This document shows positions 1 through 6,119 of a stretch of DNA of 8,035 nucleotides, piece after piece. The position numbers and the translations under genes were made by a program. Under the pieces are notes generated by a model, which had not been told where the DNA came from, did not search any database, and worked only from the letters and a program-made list of their open reading frames with translations. The stretch covers positions 1-8,035 of the forward strand of contig JBBQQK010000052.1 of the NCBI GenBank assembly GCA_038216025.1, given 5' to 3'. The number at the start of each line of letters is the position of its first letter. Position 1 is the stretch's first letter. This DNA is from JBBQQK01 sp038216025 (GTDB taxonomy: Bacteria > Patescibacteriota > UBA1384 > XYA2-FULL-43-10 > 1-14-0-10-43-13).

Positions 1-1
1 G

Positions 2-310
2 CAAGAACTCTTCCTGCGGCTTACGGAAGCAAAAGAACACTATTACTCTTATCTCTATGGCTATCTATTTATACGACATATTGAAAACCAATGGAAAATG
101 TCAGGCCATGACATTTCCACTCGTCCGGAAATATTAGCTACCTTGTTTAACTTGGGATTTAAACGCTCCCAGCCAAAATCTAATCCGGCAGTGGGCGGAT
201 CAGAAATTGAGATCAACGGAATTAAATACACTTTTGGCGCCCTCGCTTTTGAATTCTACTATTCCGGACAGCTGCAAAACGATTTCAAATTTGACAATTC
301 AAAACAATGA
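2..310 (+). CDS. C-terminal part of an unidentified protein (5' end outside the window)
   Basis: The reading frame is open from the window edge to a TGA at 308-310, giving 102 residues, so the true start lies upstream. The internal ATG at 98 has no clear Shine-Dalgarno site and is not needed as a start. The visible part is soluble-looking and rich in aromatics. It contains a block reading TRPEILATLFNLGF, then a glycine-rich NPAVGGSEI, then YTFGALAFEFYYSG near the end. From memory this resembles the C-terminal part of DUF1402-type proteins, whose function is unknown. I cannot confirm that and assign no activity. It is co-directional with the glycosyltransferase gene 59 bp downstream, but a strong promoter in its last 20 bases suggests that the next gene is also transcribed separately. 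The TGA stop argues weakly against the TGA-as-glycine code of some CPR lineages. Confidence 0.7.
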   Translation, partial: QELFLRLTEAKEHYYSYLYGYLFIRHIENQWKMSGHDISTRPEILATLFNLGFKRSQPKSNPAVGGSEIEINGIKYTFGALAFEFYYSGQLQNDFKFDNSKQ

Positions 311-319
311 TTGTATTAT
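291..319 (+). promoter_or_regulatory. Sigma-70-type promoter for the glycosyltransferase gene
   Basis: A perfect -35 TTGACA (291-296) is followed by a 17-bp spacer and a -10 TATTAT (314-319). The -35 box lies inside the last codons of the upstream gene. Transcription would start near 326, leaving a leader of about 44 nt before the ATG at 370. Confidence 0.6.
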
Positions 320-369
320 TGAGATAGAAAGAATTTTGCTTTTTTATAACCAAGCATTAATTTATATTT

Positions 370-2577
370 ATGCTTCAAAAGAAAAGCAAGCTAGTACTAA
401 TTTCAAGCTATCGCCCTCGAGATTGCGGCATCGCTACTTTTAGTCATGATCTCATAACCTCGATACAAACAAATAATCCGCATTTTGAATTCGAAATCAT
501 CCCTGTTAATGAGCCCGCTAATGATGGGCGCAAATACCACGATCAAATAAATACGGTGATTTCTCAAGAAAACAAAGAGAGCTACTTGCAAGCCGCTGAG
601 TATATAAATAAAAGTGATGCGCTTGCCGTAAGCATTCAACATGAATACGGACTATACGGTGGAGATTGCGGCGAATACATTATTGAACTGATCGACAAGA
701 TCACGAAACCAGTTGTAACAACTTTGCATACCGTCCTCGCCAAACCAAGCCCAAAACAGAAAGAAATTTTACAAAGTATTGCCGAGAAAAGCAGCGTGTT
801 AGTTGTTATGGCCGGAGCTGCTGTTGATCTTCTTACAACTATTTACAATATTTCCCCCGAAAAAATAACCATAATACCTCACGGTGTGCCAGGAACTATT
901 TTTACCAGACAAAAAAAATCTAAAGAAAAGTTGGCGCTTAGCGACCAATTGGTGCTTTCTACTTTTGGCCTTATCGGCCCGGGAAAAGGGCTCGAGTATG
1001 TCATTGACGCATTGCCAATCGTTAAGAAAAAATTCCCTCAAGTAAAATATTTGATTTTAGGCAGGACTCATCCCAACGCCATTGTTGTTGCCGGGGAATC
1101 TTATCGCCAACAGCTTGTCGACAAGATATCCAAACTTGGCCTAACCAGCCAAATAGGCTTTTTAAACCGTTTTCTGTCCAAAGAAGAACTAATCGACTAT
1201 TTGCAAGCAAGCGATCTTTATATCACTCCCTATCTGAATCCCGAACAAATAACATCGGGCACTCTTGCCTATGCTTTGAGTATGGGTAGAGCCTGCATTT
1301 CTACGCCTTACGTGTATGCCCAAGAATTATTGGCCGACGATCGTGGTGTTCTTGTGCCCTTCCGCGACTCAGCATCCCTAGCAGAGGCAATAGTATCCCT
1401 CTTGTCGGATGAAGAAAAGCGAAAAAAAATTGAACGCAAAAACTATGCCTTTTCTAGACCGATGACCTGGAAAAACGTTTCAAGAAAATACATCAATCTT
1501 TTTAAGAACTTGTCAGAAAAAAAACCTAGATATTCAATATCGAATTTAAGGTTGCCACCAGATCTATCACACCTGAAGAAATTAACCACAAGACTAGGCG
1601 TATTCCAACATAGCAAAAGAAGCAATCCCGATCCGTCTTTTGGTTACTCTATCGATGACAATGCCAGAGCTTTAATTGCTGTTTATCAATATTACGAGAC
1701 ATACAAAGACAAATCAGTTCTACCATTGGCTAAAATCTATTTCGAAAATATTAAAAGATCAAAAATTGCAGGAAGCTATTTTCATAATTTCTCTGATAGC
1801 AAAGGTGTTTTCACCGATGATCTCGGTTCAGAAACTTCTTCATGCCGGGCAATATGGGCCTTAGGCTATGTTGTTAGTCGAAGCCATATTTCACCAATAA
1901 TAGCAAAAGAAGCAAGAGAGTTACTGGGAAGCCTTCCTCCTCTTAGCGGCCTCCAATCACCTAGATCAAAAGCCTATGCTTTGATTGGTTATTACTATTT
2001 AGAAGACAAGGAAAAAGTCAAATACCTGGCAGATAGTTTAGTCGAATCGTATGAAAATATCATAGAAATTGACTGGTTTGAACGTTACTTGGCTTATGCC
2101 AATGCTATCATGCCCTTAGGATTGCTTTTGGCTTACATTTTAACAAAAGATTTACGGTATAAAACAATAGGAGAAAAAAGTTTTCACTTTCTGGACTCCC
2201 TAACCAGAAAAGGTGTTTTTCCAAGCCCGATCACTCATCTCGGTTGTCAGATATCCGGCAAAGGGCGCCCTGTTTTCGACCAACAAGTAATCGAAGCAGC
2301 GGACATGGTCCTGGCCGCTTCAGCTGGAAAAATAACTTCCAAAGATAAATTTTTTGAAGAAGCCTCTAAAGATTGGCTTGATTGGTTTTATGGCAAAAAT
2401 CAAAATCAAATAGCACTTATCGACGAAAAAAATGGCTCCTGTTTTGACGGATTAACCCCCAGGGGGGTAAATTTAAACCAAGGAGCCGAATCAGTAATTT
2501 GCTATCTGCTCGCATACCTGGTAAAAGTCAACGCAAACTCGCTCAACCATAGTGGAGAGCCGGTTGTAACAATCTAA
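370..2577 (+). CDS. Two-domain glycosyltransferase: GT4-like GT-B domain fused to a C-terminal helical domain
   Basis: The 735-residue protein is predicted to be cytoplasmic, with no signal peptide or membrane span seen. Residues 7-380 form a GT-B, GT4-like glycosyltransferase: an N-terminal YRPRDCGIATF motif (14-24), HEYGLYGG (91-98), TTLH (117-120), PHGV (170-173), the GPGKG sugar-nucleotide loop (202-207), LGRTHP (230-235) and an ITSGTLAYAL block (294-303). Where typical GT4 enzymes have E-x7-E, alignment on G306 gives Q293 and Y301. Residues 395-735 look like an alpha/alpha-toroid domain, with DLSHLKKLT (398-406), GYSIDDNARAL (425-435), FDQQVIEAADM (636-646) and GVNLNQGAES (699-708). This architecture occurs in GT4 proteins found near GH130 enzymes (recalled). 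Donor and acceptor are unknown; a mannosyl donor is only inferred from neighbours. An in-frame TAA at 358-360 forces the start to lie after 360, so ATG 370 is chosen although it has no Shine-Dalgarno site. The stop is 4 bp from that of the convergent GH130 gene. Confidence 0.85.
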   Translation: MLQKKSKLVLISSYRPRDCGIATFSHDLITSIQTNNPHFEFEIIPVNEPANDGRKYHDQINTVISQENKESYLQAAEYINKSDALAVSIQHEYGLYGGDCGEYIIELIDKITKPVVTTLHTVLAKPSPKQKEILQSIAEKSSVLVVMAGAAVDLLTTIYNISPEKITIIPHGVPGTIFTRQKKSKEKLALSDQLVLSTFGLIGPGKGLEYVIDALPIVKKKFPQVKYLILGRTHPNAIVVAGESYRQQLVDKISKLGLTSQIGFLNRFLSKEELIDYLQASDLYITPYLNPEQITSGTLAYALSMGRACISTPYVYAQELLADDRGVLVPFRDSASLAEAIVSLLSDEEKRKKIERKNYAFSRPMTWKNVSRKYINLFKNLSEKKPRYSISNLRLPPDLSHLKKLTTRLGVFQHSKRSNPDPSFGYSIDDNARALIAVYQYYETYKDKSVLPLAKIYFENIKRSKIAGSYFHNFSDSKGVFTDDLGSETSSCRAIWALGYVVSRSHISPIIAKEARELLGSLPPLSGLQSPRSKAYALIGYYYLEDKEKVKYLADSLVESYENIIEIDWFERYLAYANAIMPLGLLLAYILTKDLRYKTIGEKSFHFLDSLTRKGVFPSPITHLGCQISGKGRPVFDQQVIEAADMVLAASAGKITSKDKFFEEASKDWLDWFYGKNQNQIALIDEKNGSCFDGLTPRGVNLNQGAESVICYLLAYLVKVNANSLNHSGEPVVTI

Positions 2578-2581
2578 TACT

Positions 2582-3625
2582 TTATGCGGGAGAGAGCTGC
2601 GCCGATTCCAATTTTAAGCCATCGGTCAATTCCTCTAAAAGGTTTTCTAAATTAACTGATTTAAGCGCAATAAGCCGATCTCCTGCACCATGGTAGATGT
2701 ATAACCTGCCATTTTTTATTAAAGCTCCTGTCGGAAAAACAACATCGTTAACCACACCGTTTATTTCATACGAATACTCTGGTGAAAAAAGCGGATCTGG
2801 CAACCGGCCTATTACCTTCAGTGGATTGTTGAGGTCAAGAAGCACAACCGATGCACGATAAATACGGTGAGTTCCAGTGCTTTCCACAGAATGATACACG
2901 AAGAGCCAACCGGCTTCTGTCCTAATGGGCGGACAACCGCCCCCGACGTTCCAGCTGTCGTACCAATTACTATTGTCAATTACGACATTGTCATCCATTT
3001 TTTTAAAATAATCTTTCCAGAATTTTTCGTTCAGATCGTCGAAGCTATCAAAACTTACTAGTTGGATTCCCGGTAGAACGCGGTGGCAAACAACATACTG
3101 GCCGTTTATTTTTTCCGGAAATAAGAAGGCGTCCTTTTCCCAGAGCAAGACATCGTCTCCTCTCGCTTCTTGATACCTCTCTTCGAATCCTTTATATCGC
3201 ATCGTCAAATTGGTTTTTTTAAATAATTTTCCCGCCTCTTCGTAAGTTACACCGGGCATCAACAAGCCTTTCTTCTCAAAGTGCGGTAATTTTGATGATG
3301 TAGCGTAAGCAATCTGAGCATTTTTACCATCATAGGCCGTATAAAAAAGATAATAAATGCCCTCTAGGAAAGTTATCCTTGGATCTTCGATACCACTTTT
3401 TTCATAATCAAATTCCGGGACAAGAATAGGTTTTTCGAATCTCTCGAGCACAACGTCATCTTTGAGCCGGCAGAAACCGATAGTTGATATGCCCACAGAA
3501 TCAACAGCGCGGTAGAAAATCCACTCTTCATCGCCAACTGAAATGCAAGCGGGATTTAATACCCCTCCTTTTTCAAAATCGTACAATGGCTTTAGAACCA
3601 CTCCCTCATTTTTCACTCTCAGCAT
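2582..3625 (-). CDS. GH130 family beta-mannoside phosphorylase or beta-mannosidase
   Basis: This 347-residue protein has the normal length and blade signatures of the GH130 five-bladed beta-propeller. GVLNPA (21-26) and YRA (38-40) are followed by the hallmark GIEDPR (78-83), whose Asp81 should be the general acid. Then come KDAFLFPEK (164-172), CHR (180-182), PPIRTEAGWLFVYH (232-245) and VVFPTGALI with YHGAGD (295-316). Family members phosphorolyse or hydrolyse beta-mannosides (mannosyl-glucose, beta-1,4- or beta-1,2-mannooligosaccharides), releasing mannose-1-phosphate or mannose. Basic residues R83, R182, R235 and H245 are retained, which favours a phosphorylase, but subfamily and linkage cannot be fixed by eye. 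No signal peptide is visible, so the substrate would be cytosolic. A GAGG site (3631-3634) sits 5 nt before the ATG. It is the second gene of a unit, 40 bp after the cupin gene, and a mannose-1-phosphate/mannose-6-phosphate link between the two is plausible. Confidence 0.88.
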   Translation of the reverse strand: MLRVKNEGVVLKPLYDFEKGGVLNPACISVGDEEWIFYRAVDSVGISTIGFCRLKDDVVLERFEKPILVPEFDYEKSGIEDPRITFLEGIYYLFYTAYDGKNAQIAYATSSKLPHFEKKGLLMPGVTYEEAGKLFKKTNLTMRYKGFEERYQEARGDDVLLWEKDAFLFPEKINGQYVVCHRVLPGIQLVSFDSFDDLNEKFWKDYFKKMDDNVVIDNSNWYDSWNVGGGCPPIRTEAGWLFVYHSVESTGTHRIYRASVVLLDLNNPLKVIGRLPDPLFSPEYSYEINGVVNDVVFPTGALIKNGRLYIYHGAGDRLIALKSVNLENLLEELTDGLKLESAQLSPA

Positions 3626-3665
3626 TTATTCCTCAATTCAATTATTTTATTTAAGACAATATCCG

Positions 3666-4073
3666 TTATCCCCTATTATTTCTCATTGCCTTAGTTTCAG
3701 TCGGCCTATTGGTGTCATCTTCCAAGCGGAAAGTATTCCCGTTTTCAGGAGTCGACGACTCGATAAAAGTTATATCAGTCAATGCTTCAACCCGGTGAAT
3801 CTGACCTGGTTGCAAAAAATAACCCTTGTTTTGCTCCATTGTTATCTTGATCGTTTTTTCTCTTTCATTAGACAAGGTAATGAATGCTTGTCCTTCGATC
3901 AGACAAAGAGTTTCCGCTTTTTCATCATGGTATTGCAAGCTAAGCTTGTGACCCGCTTTAACATAAATAATCTTGCCCACAGCAAGTGCATCTTTTGGGG
4001 TGTAAATAATTTCATGTCCCCAAGGTTTTTCAACCCGTTTTGAAAAAGGCTTAGTGCAAAATTCTTTGTCCAT
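3666..4073 (-). CDS. Single-domain cupin, mannose-6-phosphate isomerase type II-like
   Basis: This 135-residue protein is one double-stranded beta-helix (cupin). It matches the C-terminal isomerase domain of bifunctional type II phosphomannose isomerase/GDP-mannose pyrophosphorylases: VEKPWGHEII (14-23), LSLQYHDEKAET (44-55), PGQIHR (89-94), ESSTPE (105-110) and RLEDD (116-120). The expected metal ligands are present as Q47, H49, E54 and H93. The likely reaction is mannose-6-phosphate/fructose-6-phosphate interconversion. A stand-alone cupin of this size could also act on another sugar phosphate or be non-catalytic. No nucleotidyltransferase domain is attached or encoded nearby. An AGGA site precedes the ATG. 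It heads the minus-strand unit and is followed 40 bp later by the GH130 gene, consistent with a mannose-handling operon. Confidence 0.8.
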   Translation of the reverse strand: MDKEFCTKPFSKRVEKPWGHEIIYTPKDALAVGKIIYVKAGHKLSLQYHDEKAETLCLIEGQAFITLSNEREKTIKITMEQNKGYFLQPGQIHRVEALTDITFIESSTPENGNTFRLEDDTNRPTETKAMRNNRG

Positions 4074-4139
4074 ATTATCCTAAATATTACTTGTCTTCAT
4101 CATAGAGGCAATTGGCGACAAATTCAATTTTACTCAAAA

Positions 4140-4169
4140 TTGTGACGCAACAATTAGAATTACTATAAT
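4140..4169 (+). promoter_or_regulatory. Candidate promoter for the GH130-like gene
   Basis: The -10 box is a perfect TATAAT (4164-4169). The -35 is weaker: TTGTGA (4140-4145) with an 18-bp spacer. The predicted start near 4176 leaves a long leader of about 115 nt before the gene at 4291. Confidence 0.4.
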
Positions 4170-4191
4170 TCCCCTGTCAGTGAATTGAAAA
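4162..4191 (-). promoter_or_regulatory. Possible promoter for the cupin-GH130 unit
   Basis: On the minus strand a TATAGT -10 (4162-4167) lies 18 bp from a weak -35 TTTTCA (4186-4191). It overlaps the plus-strand TATAAT, so the two divergent units might share one promoter core. Only the -10 is convincing. Confidence 0.25.
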
Positions 4192-4230
4192 AACTTAGTT
4201 ATCCACTGGTAGAAAACTTCATCCTAATTT

Positions 4231-4260
4231 ATGCTTGTCTGGAGGCAAGTATAAGCTTGC
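4231..4260 (+). promoter_or_regulatory. Alternative hairpins in the leader of the GH130-like gene
   Basis: ATGCTTG (4231-4237) pairs with CAAGTAT (4246-4252), with one G-U pair and an 8-nt loop that contains GGAGG. The same CAAG can instead pair with CTTGC (4256-4260) around a 6-nt loop. The two stems exclude each other. No T-run follows, so it is not an intrinsic terminator, and no start codon follows the GGAGG closely. Confidence 0.25.
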
Positions 4261-4290
4261 AAAAAAAATACATACAAAGGGGGTAGCGAG

Positions 4291-5322
4291 ATGATACGCT
4301 ACAGACAGTATCACCCGAAGCAATTAACGTCCCTTATGGTCATAATTCTCAATATGACTGTCCGCTGGATTAAGGGTGTTCGCCAAGTTTTTGTCCGCTG
4401 CAATCCTCTCGAGACAGTGGATGGAAAACCTGGGGTTTCTTTCAGAAGCTATATTGGCTTCTATAGTAAAGGCAACTTAATACAGAAGTGCATTAGCGCA
4501 GAAATATCGCCTCCCGGGACAGTTGGGATTGAGGACCCTGTTTGTTTCGGAAACCATTATGTCATCTGCGTGAGAACGGTTTGGGCAGATAATCCGGTAA
4601 CTAACGAAAAAGTTTTGATGCCCATTCAATCTCTTTACGAAGTGAATGAGGACGGGATTGCCTGCTACATCCGGGATATCTCAGATGAATGGAAGAGATT
4701 ATGGTGCAAGGGTTTCATAGTAATCGGGAAGCATAACAGCGGATACCTTCTTTCCCTGCGACCTGCTTTCGATTACAGCTCAGGCAAGGCGGAAGTTTCT
4801 CCCAAAATCGTTCTTTGCTGGGTCAAGAGTGGTGCTCCGGACGACATCATGAGCCCCGAACTGATCGGAGATCTGATACTTCCAACAAAAGAAATGCCAA
4901 GCTTATCTATAAGTGCGCCGCCTGTTCTGACGCCGCTGGGGTGGTTGCTCATCTATCACCGGCTGAACTGCTGGAAAAATGAAGCAGGCGAAGAGATTAA
5001 GGAGTACAAGCATTACGCAATTCTCCTAGACAAGAAGGAAATCACCAGGGTAATAGGAATAAGCAAAGAGCCCATCCTGACTACCGATCAGCTTGAAGTA
5101 AAAACAGACGACTCCGTGCTATCTTGGATTCTTGATCCTATCTACATGCGCGTCTTCTGGTACTGGAGAAAACGAATAAAAACAATTGTTTCGAAGCGTG
5201 ACTCCATAACAATCTACGTCGAAATGACACTGGATGAGATTGAAAAGACGATAATCCATGTGGATTTCCACATCAAAGAACTCGGTCTTGTACTGGCCGA
5301 GTTAACAGAATTCTTTAAATAG
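4291..5322 (+). CDS. Highly diverged GH130-like beta-propeller protein
   Basis: This 343-residue protein is recognisable as GH130-related by landmarks in the right order and spacing. FVRCNP (34-39) corresponds to the YRA region and GIEDP (79-83) contains the putative catalytic Asp82. CKGFIVIGK (139-147) and SLRP (155-158) correspond to the DAFLFPEK...HR region. SAPPVLTPLGWLLIYH (208-223) matches the blade-4 motif, followed by YAILLD (242-247) and VIGISKEPIL (254-263). The Arg after EDP is Val84, and the basic residue of the PPIRT-type motif is Leu213. The terminal FPTG...YHGAGD element is replaced by an unrelated Trp/Arg-rich strand (residues 279-298). It may be a hydrolase rather than a phosphorylase, have a new specificity, or be a binding protein. 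AAAGGGGG (4276-4283), 7 nt before the ATG, supports this start. The hydrophobic stretch at residues 12-21 is too short for a confident membrane anchor. It is divergent from the cupin-GH130 unit and followed by its own terminator. Confidence 0.65.
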   Translation: MIRYRQYHPKQLTSLMVIILNMTVRWIKGVRQVFVRCNPLETVDGKPGVSFRSYIGFYSKGNLIQKCISAEISPPGTVGIEDPVCFGNHYVICVRTVWADNPVTNEKVLMPIQSLYEVNEDGIACYIRDISDEWKRLWCKGFIVIGKHNSGYLLSLRPAFDYSSGKAEVSPKIVLCWVKSGAPDDIMSPELIGDLILPTKEMPSLSISAPPVLTPLGWLLIYHRLNCWKNEAGEEIKEYKHYAILLDKKEITRVIGISKEPILTTDQLEVKTDDSVLSWILDPIYMRVFWYWRKRIKTIVSKRDSITIYVEMTLDEIEKTIIHVDFHIKELGLVLAELTEFFK

Positions 5323-5327
5323 TTGTA

Positions 5328-5359
5328 GGCCGGCGCATGATTGCGCCGGCCGTTTTTAT
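5328..5359 (+). terminator. Rho-independent terminator of the GH130-like gene
   Basis: A perfect 10-bp GC-rich stem (5328-5337 with 5342-5351) and a TGAT tetraloop are followed by GTTTTTATT. It begins 6 bp after the stop codon. Confidence 0.92.
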
Positions 5360-5413
5360 TACAATGTATTAGATTATATCAAATATGCTATCGGGCCAAC
5401 TTTAACTTTAATT

Positions 5414-5480
5414 AAAAAACACTCGAGCGGACGTATTATCTGATTTGATTCAGATTCTACGATAAACATCGAGTGTTTTT
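5414..5480 (-). terminator. Nested-hairpin terminator downstream of rnpB (probably bidirectional)
   Basis: A perfect 12-bp outer stem (5415-5426 with 5469-5480) encloses a second arm made of CGTA/TACG (5432-5435 with 5458-5461) and ATCTGA/TCAGAT (5438-5443 with 5450-5455). Read on the minus strand, the stem ends in a run of six T. It starts directly after the RNase P P1 helix. Because the outer stem has A-runs on one side and T-runs on the other, it could also stop plus-strand read-through. Confidence 0.75.
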
Positions 5481-5817
5481 GCCAAAGTAACCTATAAGCC
5501 GAATTCTGTCCCCTTGCGGGTGATAATCATCTATCTAAGCGTGAAGATCTAGCAAGTTCTTCGAGCAAAAGTTAACTTGATCGATCCACTTCACTTGCAC
5601 CAGGTTAGGCTTGCCACAGACGCACATCTCTGCACGAACGCGTGAGCTCTTACCTCACGATTTCAACCTTACCGGCCCTTTGCAGGACTTAGGCGGTGTA
5701 TTTTCTGTTGCGCTGTTCTCGAACCTCACGGCCCGCTCATTTTCACGAGAACCTTGCTCTAAGGTGTCCGGACTTTCCTCCCCAATAAATTGGAGCGATT
5801 ATCTGAATTGCTTCAGC
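5481..5817 (-). ncRNA. rnpB: RNase P RNA (catalytic RNA of ribonuclease P)
   Basis: This RNA cleaves the 5' leader from pre-tRNAs together with the RnpA protein. On the minus strand the universal cores are present in order. The P4 5' region GGGGAGGAAAGTCCGGAC ends near 5768, GGTAAGAGCTCACG is around 5641-5654, and the P4 3' region ACAGAATTCGGCTTA is at 5495-5509. Helix P1 can be formed by GCTGAAGCAA (5817-5808) with TTACTTTGGC (5490-5481), with two wobble pairs and one mismatch, which defines both ends and a length near 337 nt, usual for a bacterial type A RNA. The start predicted from the promoter falls exactly on the first G of P1. The L15 loop that pairs with the tRNA 3' CCA region reads GGC (5613-5615) rather than the common GGU. 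The plus-strand frames here are spurious. Confidence 0.96.
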
Positions 5818-5823
5818 CTCGAT

Positions 5824-5852
5824 ATTGTATATTTTTTGAGTTGATGTGTCAA
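5824..5852 (-). promoter_or_regulatory. Promoter of rnpB
   Basis: On the minus strand, a perfect -35 TTGACA (5847-5852), a 17-bp spacer and a -10 TACAAT (5824-5829) place +1 at about 5817. That is the first base of the P1 helix of RNase P RNA. Confidence 0.85.
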
Positions 5853-5854
5853 CC

Positions 5855-5889
5855 AAAAAAACTCCCGCAGCATCCTAGGACGCTGCGGG
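5855..5889 (-). terminator. Rho-independent terminator of the zinc-ribbon operon
   Basis: On the minus strand a 12-bp GC-rich stem (5878-5889 with 5864-5875, including one G-U pair) is followed by AG and seven T. It lies 8 bp after the stop of the second zinc-ribbon gene and next to the rnpB promoter, so it insulates rnpB. The G-U pair becomes an A-C mismatch on the plus strand, confirming the minus orientation. Confidence 0.9.
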
Positions 5890-5897
5890 CGGTTTGC

Positions 5898-6098
5898 TTA
5901 AGTGTATATCCGTGCATGGGATTTTCTGCCCCCGTCTGTGGGGATCATTGTCGATACTGCAGCTGCAGTCTGAATCATTGTACTCGCCGACCCAGGCATG
6001 CACGATGAGCACCTGGCCGTCTCTGACGTGACCAGATCTCTGACAAATTCTGGCAAGTTAATAATTTCCTTGCCACATGTACAAAATAACTTAGACAA
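5898..6098 (-). CDS. Small zinc-ribbon protein, second of a tandem pair (TTG start)
   Basis: This 66-residue protein has an N-terminal treble-clef or zinc-ribbon-like module, CTCGKEI (6-12) followed by CSSC (30-33), so four cysteines could bind one Zn. Between them lies NLPEFVRDLVT, nearly the same as VPEHLRDLAT in the protein encoded just upstream, so the two are paralogues. The C-terminal half (34-66) is Ser/Thr/Ala-rich, low in predicted structure, and unlike its partner. The start codon is TTG. GGGAGG (6105-6110), 6 nt before it, decides this choice, and no upstream ATG in this frame is well placed. It is the distal gene of a two-gene operon, 21 bp after the first, and is followed by a strong terminator. 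Function is unknown; such modules bind nucleic acid or protein partners in other families. Confidence 0.72.
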   Translation of the reverse strand: MSKLFCTCGKEIINLPEFVRDLVTSETARCSSCMPGSASTMIQTAAAVSTMIPTDGGRKSHARIYT

Positions 6099-6119
6099 AT
6101 TCTTCCTCCCTTAACAGTA

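Noticed and set aside
207..443. A 78-codon plus-strand frame bridging the first gene and the glycosyltransferase, suggestive of a frameshift fusion
   Set aside because: The translation does not continue either protein, and the upstream gene ends naturally at a TGA with a promoter placed there.
2455..2468. ACCCCC-A-GGGGGGT palindrome inside the glycosyltransferase
   Set aside because: It encodes the conserved LTPRGVN stretch of the C-terminal domain, has no T-run, and is explained by codons.
3543..4043. A 166-codon plus-strand open frame
   Set aside because: It lies antisense to the cupin and GH130 genes, whose protein motifs are clear. Its translation has no recognisable features.
5611..6008. 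Plus-strand open frames of 77 and 72 codons
   Set aside because: They lie over the RNase P RNA gene, its promoter and the zinc-ribbon terminator. They have no Shine-Dalgarno support or conserved protein features.
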